A stretch of DNA of 49,546 bases from Bacteroidales bacterium (GCA_017616775.1 JAFZXM010000051.1:1-49546); one strand, 5' to 3'; shown: positions 8,644 through 17,451, numbered from the stretch's first letter. Numbers and translations are program-made. The notes: generated from the letters alone by a model not told the origin.

Positions 8644-8985
8644 TTAGTAAATGGGTTGCACCCCGTAATTATAGAGTATTCCGCTAACTTTGAATAAGCT
8701 ATAACCGGTTTCAATGATGATAATATCGTTGACTGAAGCTTGTTCTATCATTTCTTCGTCTGCAATTTTTCCTCGAGCAAGAATAATTACTTTAATATCT
8801 GCCATTTCAGCAGTACGTATGGTTTGCATATTGCACAAACCGGTAATAAGCATGGCACAAGGAGTAGTAAGACGCAACACATCACTCATTAAATCAGAGG
8901 CAAAGGCATTGTCACTTTCGGTTTCATAATTGATGTCTCCGATAATTTTTCCGTTCAGCAAATCTGCTATTTCTTTGATTTTCAT
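8644..8985 (-). CDS. DRTGG domain protein (first copy)
   Basis: A 113-residue protein with the same fold and signature as the gene at 6529-6858: KIKEIADLLNGKIIGD at the start, then AFASDLMSDVLR and AMLITGLCNMQTIRTAE. It is the first gene of the six-gene cassette and is followed after only two bases by the RsbW-like ATPase. The DRTGG residues themselves are not kept; the family is recognised by overall pattern. A likely role is ligand binding or acting as a partner of the ATPase, but nothing in the sequence identifies the ligand. The 51-base gap upstream shows no clear -7 motif, so transcription may come through the DUF748 gene. Confidence 0.8.
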   Translation of the reverse strand: MKIKEIADLLNGKIIGDINYETESDNAFASDLMSDVLRLTTPCAMLITGLCNMQTIRTAEMADIKVIILARGKIADEEMIEQASVNDIIIIETGYSLFKVSGILYNYGVQPIY

Positions 8986-9036
8986 ATTAAAACTATGATT
9001 GTATTAATTATATTTGTTTTACTATATTTAAATTAA

Positions 9037-11268
9037 TTATTGTTTTCCTGTATCTATTTCGTCGTCAGTGGGGGTGTAGTTTACCACAAAAGAAAATGTG
9101 TTTTTATTGGTGATATCCTCTTTGGTGATGTTTTCAAAACTTACTTTTTCTTCTGACAATCCGGCAGTTTCGTAAAAATATTTTTTCAGGATATTTTCTT
9201 TGGCGGCAATATTTTTTTCCATCATGTCTTGTATGCGGCTTTGCGGATGCAAGGCAAAAGCTTTGTCATATATGCTGCCTTCTGCTTGTGTTTGGCTGTT
9301 GATATATGTTAGAAAATCTTTATTTTCATTGCGTATGGCATTAATGGCTTTTATGTCGTCGGAACCAAGGCTCATGGCGGTTTTATCGGGACGGGAGTGA
9401 AGATAATAATCCCTTTTGCTCAGATATAAAGCCATTGCTTTGGTATTTTCTTCCAAATTATATTGGTGCGTGATTACCAAGGACAAGCCGTCTTTTTCTT
9501 TTATTTTTTGAGCCATGGTGTTCATTTGGGTATAGTGTGCCGATTCAAGGTCCATGTCGTAAACATAGTAGGACATGTCTTTAAAATCATCGGCATTTAA
9601 GCCGAAGGCATTGGCCAGTAAGTCAATAGGACCGGTAGCCACTTTAACAATCAAATTACATATAGCTTTGAGTATCAATTTTTTCAATGAAAATTCGGGA
9701 GAACTCACATTGCCCGATATCGGCAAATCGATTTTTATATTCTCTTGTCTGTCTTCCAATACAAATATGCCGGCGCGCAAAGGTATATTGTATTCGGGTT
9801 TTATATCGGCAAGTTTTTTGCCGATATCACATTTATTAATATCCAAAGCATTTTGATTGTCCAATTGGGCATTGGTGATTTTTGCCGAAGAGGTAAGGGC
9901 GAAAGTGCCGTGCTCTATAGGATATGCCATATAATATTCACAATAGGGGGATATTTGGGTGAGGTCAAAATTGGAGATATTAAGACGTAAATTGTGAGAT
10001 GTCCATCCGTCTATAGTTCCTTCCCAAAAAGCCATCAGGGTGCCGCCTTTGGCAATGGTGGCTTTGAGCATTATTTTGGAAATATCGTTTAAATCAAAAT
10101 TATTGGAAGAGATGTTAATGCCCGTAACAGGGAGGTTAACGGTGCGGTGCAGGCTGGCATCGCTAAAGTTTACCGACCCGTTGTTTACATTGAAAGCATT
10201 CACTTTCAATGCCAATTGTTTCTTTGAGGAAGAATCTGTTGCCGTGGTGTTTTCCGTATTGTCCCGATTTTCGGAGGAGCGTGGTTTTACAAAATCGGAA
10301 AAGGTGTTGTAATCTTTGTTGAGGGTAAAGTTCATTTTGAGTCCGTCCAGCCGGATGCTGTCAAACAGCATATTATATTCCATTAAATTCAGTTCTTCCG
10401 CTTTTATATCCAAATCGGTAAAGGAAAGCATGGATTCTTGACGGGTGTTGACCATTTCAAACTGATGCAAATTCACCGTGCCGTCGGCAATGATTTCGGT
10501 GATATGGTCGGTGTTGCCTTCCAAATGTAATTGGGCGGAAAGTTCTCCGTGAATGGATTGGATGTTTAAAAATTCTTGAATATAGGGTTGCAGAGAAGCA
10601 ATAGCGAATTTGTTAATATTAAAGTTCAAGGTATAAGATTTGTTTTCCAAAGCATATAATAATTTCACACCCAGTTCCCCGCCATTTTCAAATTTCAGGT
10701 GCAAGCCCACGTCAGTATTTCCGGGCCCGAAATACACACCGGGAATGTATAATGCCAATTCTTTGAGGGCCAAATTGCTTCCTCTTTGCAAATCCTGATA
10801 TATTATATTGCCGTTGCGGATGGTGATATTGCGTAAATTTACCGACCATTTGCTGGGAGTGGTGTCTTTTTGTTCTTTGGTAAAATGTTTGATAATATCG
10901 GTAAAATTGAATACATTGCCATTTTGTAATATGGGTACGCGATGTGAAATCAAACGGATTTCGTTTAAACAAACTTCTTTGGTTAGCAATTTAAACCAAT
11001 TCATGCGTACCGAAAGGGTGTCAAAAGTAAGAAATAAATCTTTGTCGTTTTCTTCCCATGATTGGAATTTGGTAATGGAAGCTTTTCCGGTGAAAAGGTT
11101 CACTCTGAATTTTTCCATTTTTACCGTTCTGTGGCATATTTGTTTGCTGTGTTTTTCCACATAGTGTTTGGCAATGGGGGGGACAATAATACTGGTAAGA
11201 CCAAGAAATCCTAATAAGGAAATGATGATTATCAGGGGTATTTTAACGGGTTTTTTCAGTTTCAACAT
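9037..11268 (-). CDS. DUF748/AsmA-like inner-membrane-anchored protein
   Basis: A 743-residue protein with one N-terminal membrane anchor (IPLIIIISLLGFLGLTSIIV, about residues 10-29) and a large periplasmic part. Segments such as LTFDTLSVRMNWFKLLTKEV and the repeated IxIxNGxIxYQD-like strands fit the DUF748 group of AsmA-like proteins. These form long beta-groove structures proposed to carry lipids between membranes (YhdP, TamB and relatives). The C-terminal third is helical and charged. A strong Bacteroidota promoter lies 45 bases upstream of the start codon. It ends 51 bases before the hydrogenase-like cassette. The family call is good; lipid transport is inferred from the superfamily. Confidence 0.8.
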   Translation of the reverse strand: MLKLKKPVKIPLIIIISLLGFLGLTSIIVPPIAKHYVEKHSKQICHRTVKMEKFRVNLFTGKASITKFQSWEENDKDLFLTFDTLSVRMNWFKLLTKEVCLNEIRLISHRVPILQNGNVFNFTDIIKHFTKEQKDTTPSKWSVNLRNITIRNGNIIYQDLQRGSNLALKELALYIPGVYFGPGNTDVGLHLKFENGGELGVKLLYALENKSYTLNFNINKFAIASLQPYIQEFLNIQSIHGELSAQLHLEGNTDHITEIIADGTVNLHQFEMVNTRQESMLSFTDLDIKAEELNLMEYNMLFDSIRLDGLKMNFTLNKDYNTFSDFVKPRSSENRDNTENTTATDSSSKKQLALKVNAFNVNNGSVNFSDASLHRTVNLPVTGINISSNNFDLNDISKIMLKATIAKGGTLMAFWEGTIDGWTSHNLRLNISNFDLTQISPYCEYYMAYPIEHGTFALTSSAKITNAQLDNQNALDINKCDIGKKLADIKPEYNIPLRAGIFVLEDRQENIKIDLPISGNVSSPEFSLKKLILKAICNLIVKVATGPIDLLANAFGLNADDFKDMSYYVYDMDLESAHYTQMNTMAQKIKEKDGLSLVITHQYNLEENTKAMALYLSKRDYYLHSRPDKTAMSLGSDDIKAINAIRNENKDFLTYINSQTQAEGSIYDKAFALHPQSRIQDMMEKNIAAKENILKKYFYETAGLSEEKVSFENITKEDITNKNTFSFVVNYTPTDDEIDTGKQ

Positions 11269-11312
11269 ATTCTATAAGGTATAAAGCGGGTAAATAATAT
11301 TGTATAATTGTA

Positions 11313-11320
11313 CAAAGGTA
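11313..11320 (-). promoter_or_regulatory. -7 element TACCTTTG for DUF748 gene
   Basis: Minus-strand read is ATGTTACCTTTGT behind an A-tract. It lies 45 bases upstream of the DUF748 start at 11268 and matches the Bacteroidota -7 consensus TAnnTTTG. Confidence 0.7.
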
Positions 11321-11381
11321 ACATTTTTTTTTATGTTCTTCCCGAAAATGGACAATAATTATTTATACACGGAAAAAAGGA

Positions 11382-13349
11382 TTACCGTCCCAAATGTTCA
11401 AATGCGGAAAAAATGGCCCGGATATCATGAAGAACGCTGTAATTTCCTGCGTATAAATTGTTTATTTGGTTGATGATATCCTGATTATGTGTTTCCAATT
11501 GGAATAAATCGGTGGTGTATAGCACGCTTTTGGGCAATTTGGGCAGGGCAATATCGTTGTAATGCTCCATAGGATAATAGCCCACCCATGTTTTGGTGCC
11601 GATAAAGCACAGGCAGATATTGCGGAAATACATTTTTTTATTGTGAACCCACCACATATTGAAAGGAAAACTTATCAGCAGCAGAACCGAAAGCAGGACA
11701 TCGGCCAGGCGTTTGTTTCGCATATTTTCTTTTTTGCCTATGGAATTGAGATGCATGGATTGAAAGCCTCCATAGGCATTGATGGAGTTGCTTCCGATAA
11801 TGAAAGAGCTTTCTTCGGGAGCTATTTTGTATTCCAAACCGAAATCTTTGGTGTTTTCCATCCAGTTGATGATTTCTTTGGCGGTAAAGTTTTTGCTGCA
11901 GAAAATAATTTCTCCTATGTGATAGATATTGACAATGTCTTTTAATTGTCCTATATTTCCGATAAAATCTTTGTGGGGTTTGGGCAGGGGCAGATGATAA
12001 ACATATCCTATAAATTCGTACGGTTGGGATGTCATGCCCAATATTAGGGATATGCGTTTTACTTCTTCGTGATCTCCGGCTATGAGTATGCGTTTGCTGT
12101 GATTGATATTGGCTACGGGGCAGGCCGCCAAATTCATTTTACCGGTAATATAGCGGAGAAAATGGGTGCTGATAAAAGTCCAGCATGCCCCCAATATGAT
12201 GACAGCTCTGGAAAAACGCCAATTTTCACCCAATAAGGCATAGCCGAGAAGTATGATAACGGTGCCGAGAATAACACCTTTGTGTAATTTGTTTGTTGAC
12301 AAAGGCTTTTTATATCCGCCCGAAAAATAGACGGAACCTATCCACACAAGGGCATACAGGGGCAGTATGACATATAGGAACAAGGAAGAAAAACTGCTGC
12401 TTCTATGCCATAATACATGCGTTTGCCAATAAAAGGCTATTCCCAACAGACCTCCGTAAATGAAGATAAAATCGATTAACGGCAATAATATGCGGGTCAT
12501 AATACGTTGTATAATGGCCAAAGAAGCTCTGAGCCAAATGGCAATATTAATCAGGCAATTGAACAAAGATGCGTTTTTGCGGGAAAAGTGTTTTTTTGCA
12601 AATATCTGCATGGCTTTGTAAAACACTATCACATAGTTGATGCTGCTTTTTTTGGTGCATTCTCCTTTGTAATGGATAATGCGGGTAAGGGGAAAATAAT
12701 AATTTTTGTATCCCGCCTGGGTGATACGGTACGACAGGTCAATATCTTCCCCGTACATAAAATAATCTTCATCCAATAAGCCAATTTTATCCAATACGGT
12801 TTTGCGAAGCATCATAAAAGCACCTGAAAGCACTTCCACTTCGTTAATGTCGTTTTCATTGAGATAGGTGAGGTGGTATTTGCCGAATTTTTTAGATTTT
12901 TTAAAAATTTTGGACAGACCGAAAATTTTATAAAAAGCCACATCGGGTACAGGAAGGCTGCGCTTGGATTCCGGTAAAAAAGTGCCTTTCCCGTTCACCA
13001 TTTTCACGCCCAAGCCTCCGGCTTGCGGATGGGTGTCCATAAAATCCAAGGTGAGATGAAATGTTTCGGCTTCCACTACCGTATCGGGGTTGAGTAAAAG
13101 TATATATTCTCCTTGTGCCATGCGAATGGCTTGATTGTTCGCTTTGGCAAAACCGAGATTGTCTTTGTTGGCAATCAGTTTTACCCACGGAAATTTTTGT
13201 TGCACCATTTCTACCGAGTTGTCAACAGAACTGTTGTCAACCACAAACACTTCCGCATCCAGGCCTTTTAAAGCCGTGCTTACCGATTGCAAACACTGCT
13301 CTAAAAAACAGGCAACATTATAATTTACTATAATTACACTCAGCTTCAT
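11382..13349 (-). CDS. GT2 glycosyltransferase fused to membrane and Rossmann region with vestigial sugar-transferase tail
   Basis: A 655-residue fusion. Residues about 1-240 form a GT-A glycosyltransferase family 2 domain: SVIIVNYNV, VVDNSSVDNS, LLNPDTVVEAE (metal-binding DxD-like), and the acceptor-site EDIDLSYRI. This group resembles rhamnosyltransferases. About 270-410 holds several membrane segments. About 425-530 is a Rossmann-like domain (KRILIAGDHEEV) as in WbaP/WcaJ-type enzymes. From residue 544, NKRLADVLLSVLLLISFPF mimics the start of a polyprenyl-phosphate sugar-1-phosphate transferase, but the catalytic KFRSM and Pro-Arg regions are lost. It probably acts at the cytoplasmic face in surface polysaccharide synthesis. 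It is divergent from the flippase gene. Confidence 0.8.
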   Translation of the reverse strand: MKLSVIIVNYNVACFLEQCLQSVSTALKGLDAEVFVVDNSSVDNSVEMVQQKFPWVKLIANKDNLGFAKANNQAIRMAQGEYILLLNPDTVVEAETFHLTLDFMDTHPQAGGLGVKMVNGKGTFLPESKRSLPVPDVAFYKIFGLSKIFKKSKKFGKYHLTYLNENDINEVEVLSGAFMMLRKTVLDKIGLLDEDYFMYGEDIDLSYRITQAGYKNYYFPLTRIIHYKGECTKKSSINYVIVFYKAMQIFAKKHFSRKNASLFNCLINIAIWLRASLAIIQRIMTRILLPLIDFIFIYGGLLGIAFYWQTHVLWHRSSSFSSLFLYVILPLYALVWIGSVYFSGGYKKPLSTNKLHKGVILGTVIILLGYALLGENWRFSRAVIILGACWTFISTHFLRYITGKMNLAACPVANINHSKRILIAGDHEEVKRISLILGMTSQPYEFIGYVYHLPLPKPHKDFIGNIGQLKDIVNIYHIGEIIFCSKNFTAKEIINWMENTKDFGLEYKIAPEESSFIIGSNSINAYGGFQSMHLNSIGKKENMRNKRLADVLLSVLLLISFPFNMWWVHNKKMYFRNICLCFIGTKTWVGYYPMEHYNDIALPKLPKSVLYTTDLFQLETHNQDIINQINNLYAGNYSVLHDIRAIFSAFEHLGR

Positions 13350-13369
13350 TGTCGCTATACAAGAATATG

Positions 13370-13377
13370 CAAAGATA
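13370..13377 (-). promoter_or_regulatory. -7 element TATCTTTG for GT2 fusion gene
   Basis: Minus-strand read TTGTATCTTTGC, 21 bases upstream of the start at 13349. Matches TAnnTTTG exactly. Confidence 0.65.
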
Positions 13378-13491
13378 CAATCTTTTTTTTTAGTAAGACG
13401 GATAGCAAACCGTGCAATGAAAAAAATTAGTGATTTTTATTTATACGAAAACAAAAACATGTTCGTTATATAATTTTATGCAAATGTTGAC

Positions 13492-14955
13492 ATGCATCGG
13501 AAATTTATAGAAAATTTATTTATCTTGCTCACTTTAAATCTGATAGTGAAGCCGTTTTGGATATTCGGTATAGATTTGACCGTGCAGAATGTGGTGGGAG
13601 AGCAGGTGTATGGATTGTATATTGCATTGTTTAATTTTACCGTTATTTTAAATTGCATATTGGATTTCGGCATCAATAATTTTAATAGCAGAAGCATCGC
13701 CCAGTCCGAAAGTTTTTTGCAGGAAAGTTTCAGCAAAATGTTCACGTTGAAATTGCTGTTGGGAGTAATTTACGGGGCAATAGTGATGCTGTCGGCAGTG
13801 ATATGGGGTTATAGAGGCTATGCTTTATGGCTGTTGTCGCTGCTGACATTCAATCAGTTTTTGTCTTGTTTTATACTTTATCTGCGGTCAAACGTATCCG
13901 GATTGCTCTTGTTTAAAACGGATAGTTTTTTATCGGTGATAGACCGTGTGATCATGATAGTGATATGCGGTGTGCTGTTGTGGGGGCATGTAACGGACGG
14001 GCCGTTTAGAATAGAATGGTTTGTATATAGTCAAACGGCAGCATATATCATCACCATTTTAATAGCCATGCCCATAGTGTTGTCGCATACCAAACTGCAT
14101 TCACCTTTTGTGGATATTGCATGTTTCAAGCAAATATTAAAACAAAGCATTCCTTTTGCTTTATTGGCTTTGATGACAAATTTGCATAATCGTATAGATG
14201 CCGTATTTTTGGAACGTTTGCTCCCGGAAGGTATAGGCAGTGCACAGGCGGGGGTGTATGCCTCTGCATTTCGTTTGTTGGATGCGGCCACCATGGTAGC
14301 CTATTTGTTCTCAGTGATACTGTTGCCTTTGTTTTCTAATATGTTAGCAAAAAAACAGGATGTGAGAGTGATAGTTAAAACCGCTTTTTCGCTTATATTT
14401 GTATATGGGTTTTTATTGGCCATGGTGTCGTTTAATTATAATAAGGAGCTGATGTCATGGTTATACGACGGGCATGTGGAAGAATCAACCAGGGTGTTCG
14501 GGTTGCTTATGTTGTCAATAGTTCCTTTATCGGCAACTTATGTATTCGGTTCCTTGCTTACAGCCAAAGGAGAGATGAAAAAATTGAATCTTATAGCGCT
14601 GTCGGCCATGATGGTGAATATAATATTAAACCTGTTGCTGATATTCCGTTTGCAGGCTGTGGGTTCTGCTATAGCCGGCATATGTACGCAATGCTTGATT
14701 ATTACTGCGGAAGTGGTGGTGGCAATCAAAATTTTCCAATTCCCCATTGCATGGAAAACAATAGGAAGAATGTCGGTTTTTGCTGTCATGTCAGCTTTGG
14801 TGATATTTATGTCCAAAAAATATTTACCCTTCCATTGGCTGTGGAATGTGTGCATAGCTGTTGCTATATCATTGTGTATTAGTGGAATAACTAATTTGAT
14901 TAATATCAAACAGACCATTCGGTTTTATATTTCAAAAAAAAATGAAGTAAATTAA
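13492..14955 (+). CDS. Polysaccharide/oligosaccharide flippase (Wzx-like, MOP superfamily)
   Basis: A 487-residue integral membrane protein with about 12-14 predicted hydrophobic segments. The N-terminal pattern (LIVKPFWIFGIDLTVQNVVG, then YGLYIALFNFTVILNCILD) is that of polysaccharide biosynthesis/MOP exporters in Bacteroidota. Wzx-like proteins move undecaprenyl-linked glycans across the inner membrane. The neighbouring, divergently transcribed GT2 fusion protein supports a role in the same surface-glycan pathway, although no full gene cluster is present. The start at the first ATG puts a charged MHRKF end before the first helix. Substrate cannot be inferred. Confidence 0.85.
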   Translation: MHRKFIENLFILLTLNLIVKPFWIFGIDLTVQNVVGEQVYGLYIALFNFTVILNCILDFGINNFNSRSIAQSESFLQESFSKMFTLKLLLGVIYGAIVMLSAVIWGYRGYALWLLSLLTFNQFLSCFILYLRSNVSGLLLFKTDSFLSVIDRVIMIVICGVLLWGHVTDGPFRIEWFVYSQTAAYIITILIAMPIVLSHTKLHSPFVDIACFKQILKQSIPFALLALMTNLHNRIDAVFLERLLPEGIGSAQAGVYASAFRLLDAATMVAYLFSVILLPLFSNMLAKKQDVRVIVKTAFSLIFVYGFLLAMVSFNYNKELMSWLYDGHVEESTRVFGLLMLSIVPLSATYVFGSLLTAKGEMKKLNLIALSAMMVNIILNLLLIFRLQAVGSAIAGICTQCLIITAEVVVAIKIFQFPIAWKTIGRMSVFAVMSALVIFMSKKYLPFHWLWNVCIAVAISLCISGITNLINIKQTIRFYISKKNEVN

Positions 14956-14977
14956 AAATCATAATAAAAAAAAATAC

Positions 14978-14985
14978 TACCTTTG
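14978..14985 (+). promoter_or_regulatory. -7 element TACCTTTG for T9SS copy 1
   Basis: A-tract followed by ATACTACCTTTGTGG, 40 bases upstream of ATG 15026. Exact TAnnTTTG. Confidence 0.7.
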
Positions 14986-15025
14986 TGGCAATAAATATTT
15001 ATTAATAATTAAAACAACTTTTAAC

Positions 15026-15751
15026 ATGAAAAGATTAATCTTATTAGTTTCAATCGTTGCTTGTATGGCTTTTGCTCAAGCACAAACAATTTCTTTAGCA
15101 GTATTTTTCAACACCTCTACCGGTGGCATGTTAGATACTTTATCTTTAACGACAAACAGTGATTTGCCATCTCAAGGAGGCTATACATTGTCCCAAGTGG
15201 GTTTGTCTACATTAAAAGTGGGCATTATAATAGAAAACAATACAGGAAGTGACATACTTGCCGGTGATTCCATTAAAATTGAAATGGCATATAACAATCA
15301 GGCAATAGTTACAAGAACATTAACTTTGCAAGCCCCCCTGGAAGCAGATTCAGTAACTGCATTAACACTTGATGAATACATTTTAATAGGCGGTCTTACC
15401 CAATTGGGATATAATGATATATGCTATTCTGTGATACAACACAATGAATCACCCGTTAACGACCAAGGCTCTTGTGTAGTTTTAGAAATGAAGAGTTCTG
15501 TGTCCATAGTTGAAAACGAATTGGCTGCCGCCAATATCTATCCTAATCCCGCTAACAATGTATTGAACATCAGTGATGTTGAAAATGCAGACATTAATAT
15601 ATATGCCATCAACGGACAATTGGTAAAATCCTTGGGCAATGCAAACGGAAATGTTCAAATAGACCTTTCCGATATGGCTGCCGGCATGTATATAGTACGT
15701 ATGCAAAACGGCAAGAGTGTTCGTACCGAAAAAATTCAAGTGGTAAAATAA
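15026..15751 (+). CDS. Small T9SS cargo protein, tandem copy 1
   Basis: A 241-residue exported protein: signal peptide MKRLILLVSIVACMAFAQAQ, a mature region of about 140 residues without a recognised catalytic domain, and a type A T9SS sorting tail. The tail starts with IYPNPANN near residue 172 and ends AAGMYIVRMQNGKSVRTEKIQVVK-like (first residues AAGMYIV, last residues KIQVVK). T9SS cargo is carried across the outer membrane and usually attached to the cell surface. It is closely related to the next gene (shared SQVGLS, LAGD, LDEY-LIGG and GSCVV motifs). Its own promoter (14978) and terminator (15769) frame it. The mature region may be an Ig-like or adhesin domain. Confidence 0.85.
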   Translation: MKRLILLVSIVACMAFAQAQTISLAVFFNTSTGGMLDTLSLTTNSDLPSQGGYTLSQVGLSTLKVGIIIENNTGSDILAGDSIKIEMAYNNQAIVTRTLTLQAPLEADSVTALTLDEYILIGGLTQLGYNDICYSVIQHNESPVNDQGSCVVLEMKSSVSIVENELAAANIYPNPANNVLNISDVENADINIYAINGQLVKSLGNANGNVQIDLSDMAAGMYIVRMQNGKSVRTEKIQVVK

Positions 15752-15768
15752 GGAGTTGAAGGCTTATA

Positions 15769-15803
15769 AAAAGTCTCCAAATGAAAATCTGGAGACTTTT
15801 TTT
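15769..15803 (+). terminator. Intrinsic terminator after T9SS copy 1
   Basis: Perfect 11-base stem (AAAAGTCTCCA / TGGAGACTTTT) with a 10-base loop followed by a T-rich tail. Confidence 0.85.
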
Positions 15804-15810
15804 ATTTTTG
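15803..15810 (+). promoter_or_regulatory. -7 element TATTTTTG for T9SS copy 2
   Basis: Overlaps the T-tract of the copy-1 terminator and lies 44 bases upstream of ATG 15855. The terminator tail appears reused as promoter sequence. Confidence 0.55.
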
Positions 15811-15854
15811 CAAAAGATAAATAAAAAGTTGTATTTGAAACTTGAATGTGGCAA

Positions 15855-16580
15855 ATGAAAAAAATTATTTTTTTATTATCAGTATTTGCTTGTATATATG
15901 TTTCACAAGCTCAAACAGCGGCAGATGCTTTTTTCGTTTACATCCCTGATAGATCTATGTATGATACTGTAACAGTATCTATAGGGTCGGATATACCTGC
16001 GGAAGGAAGGTATAAATTATCTCAAGTAGGTTTGTCATCATTTGTTGTGGTGGTAGAATTGAAGAACAACACAAAAAGCGACATGCTTGCCGGTGATGCT
16101 GTTGAAATTTTGATGTCTTATAATGGTAGAAGTTTGCTTAAATATAGCATAGAATTAACAAAAAACATAGAGGTGGATTCTTCTTTGTTTATTACATTGG
16201 ATGAATATGTTTTGATAGGTGGCCGTACACGGATAGGTTGTAATGATATTTGCTATCAAATAGCAAAGCATAATGAAACTACTGTTCACGATAATGGATC
16301 TTGTGTTGTATTTAACTTAAAAAGTGCAGTTTCTATTGAAGAAAATGCTTTGTCAGAGGTAAAAGTTTACCCCAATCCTGTTCGCAATATATTGACTATT
16401 GAAAATGTCGCAGATGCAAATATCAGTATTTATAGCATCACCGGTCAATTAGTACAATCCATACCATCGGCAAACGATAATGTTCAAGTGGATATGTCTG
16501 CAATGGCGGCCGGCTTGTATATTGTAAAAATGGAAAACGGCAAACAAACCCGTATTGAAAAAATACAAGTAGTAAAATAA
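15855..16580 (+). CDS. Small T9SS cargo protein, tandem copy 2
   Basis: A 241-residue paralogue of the preceding gene. The frame is open from an ATG at 15846, but the ATG at 15855 gives the standard signal MKKIIFLLSVFACIYVSQAQ and is preferred. The mature region shares LSQVGLSS, MLAGDAVEI, LDEYVLIGG and CNDICYQ with copy 1. The T9SS tail begins VYPNPVRN near residue 173 and ends KIQVVK. A promoter overlaps the end of the terminator of copy 1, and a strong hairpin terminator follows, so it is an independent transcription unit born by tandem duplication. Confidence 0.85.
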   Translation: MKKIIFLLSVFACIYVSQAQTAADAFFVYIPDRSMYDTVTVSIGSDIPAEGRYKLSQVGLSSFVVVVELKNNTKSDMLAGDAVEILMSYNGRSLLKYSIELTKNIEVDSSLFITLDEYVLIGGRTRIGCNDICYQIAKHNETTVHDNGSCVVFNLKSAVSIEENALSEVKVYPNPVRNILTIENVADANISIYSITGQLVQSIPSANDNVQVDMSAMAAGLYIVKMENGKQTRIEKIQVVK

Positions 16581-16602
16581 TTCACTTTGAAACAAATTGA
16601 CA

Positions 16603-16636
16603 TAAAGAGGCATTCCTAAGGAATGCCTCTTTATTT
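16603..16636 (+). terminator. Intrinsic terminator after T9SS copy 2
   Basis: Perfect 13-14 base stem (AAAGAGGCATTCC / GGAATGCCTCTTT) with a 3-base loop, followed by ATTT. Confidence 0.85.
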
Positions 16637-16648
16637 GTAGAAAAATGC

Positions 16649-16656
16649 TACTTTTG
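16649..16656 (+). promoter_or_regulatory. -7 element TACTTTTG for T9SS copy 3
   Basis: Reads AAAAATGCTACTTTTGC. It lies inside the first codons of the longer frame beginning at 16645 and 30 bases upstream of ATG 16687, which decides the start of that gene. Confidence 0.7.
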
Positions 16657-16686
16657 CTTATTGAAATGATTAACACAAAAAAGGAC

Positions 16687-17451
16687 ATGAAACGAATAGG
16701 TGTTACGGGCATATTGCTATTAATGACGGCATGCTTGCAAGCCCAAACGGTGGTGTCGGTGCAATATGCCGGTACCAACGGCGTGGATGATACGGTGTTG
16801 GTGTATGAAGATACTTTGGATTTGACGGATAAGCAATTTCCTGCGGATTATATCTACATTTCCGGCTACATTTATAAAGGAGCTTATACCATGATACCGG
16901 AGTTAAGAATAGTGAATAATACCGGTTCTGTCATACCTCGGGGCAGTTATATCGGAATAAAAGGGCGGCTTAACAACATTGCCATGGATTATTGGGCGGA
17001 AGAATATTGGCCCGTAGACAGTGATTGGGCAACAGGCGATACCATCATTTGTTTGTTGGGAGCCTATTCCGAGCCCTTAATACGCGTCGCCGATTTGCAG
17101 AGCGGCATCAACAGCATTTGCTTTATGGTATCTTCCCTCAATTACAATATATCGGTAAGTGATGCAGGAAGTTGTGCCAACATAGCCGTTCAGGCGTCTT
17201 CGGTGTATGATCAAATGCCCAAAGAGGGCATGCTTGTTTGTCCGAATCCCGTAAAAGACATATTATATATATGTAATGCGGATAACGCGGTGATGGAGAT
17301 AGAGAATATACACGGTCAAAAAACAATAAGCCGGCGCATTGTCAGCAATAACTGTCAGGTGGATGTGTCAAATTGGCCTTCCGGCATATATATAGTGAGA
17401 ACAATTGGCGAAACGGGGGTTCATACATATAAAATCAATGTAATGAAATAA
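16687..17451 (+). CDS. Small T9SS cargo protein, tandem copy 3 (more diverged)
   Basis: A 254-residue exported protein. An in-frame ATG at 16645 would add 14 residues, but the promoter -7 element (16649-16656) overlaps that stretch, so the start is set at 16687, giving the signal MKRIGVTGILLLMTACLQAQ. The mature part shares only the general pattern (IVNNTGSVIPRGSYI, NSICFMV, DAGSCANI) with copies 1 and 2. The T9SS tail starts with VCPNPVKD (the usual Tyr is Cys) near residue 196 and ends TYKINVMK. This end is less typical, so secretion by T9SS is slightly less certain than for the neighbours. Confidence 0.8.
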   Translation: MKRIGVTGILLLMTACLQAQTVVSVQYAGTNGVDDTVLVYEDTLDLTDKQFPADYIYISGYIYKGAYTMIPELRIVNNTGSVIPRGSYIGIKGRLNNIAMDYWAEEYWPVDSDWATGDTIICLLGAYSEPLIRVADLQSGINSICFMVSSLNYNISVSDAGSCANIAVQASSVYDQMPKEGMLVCPNPVKDILYICNADNAVMEIENIHGQKTISRRIVSNNCQVDVSNWPSGIYIVRTIGETGVHTYKINVMK

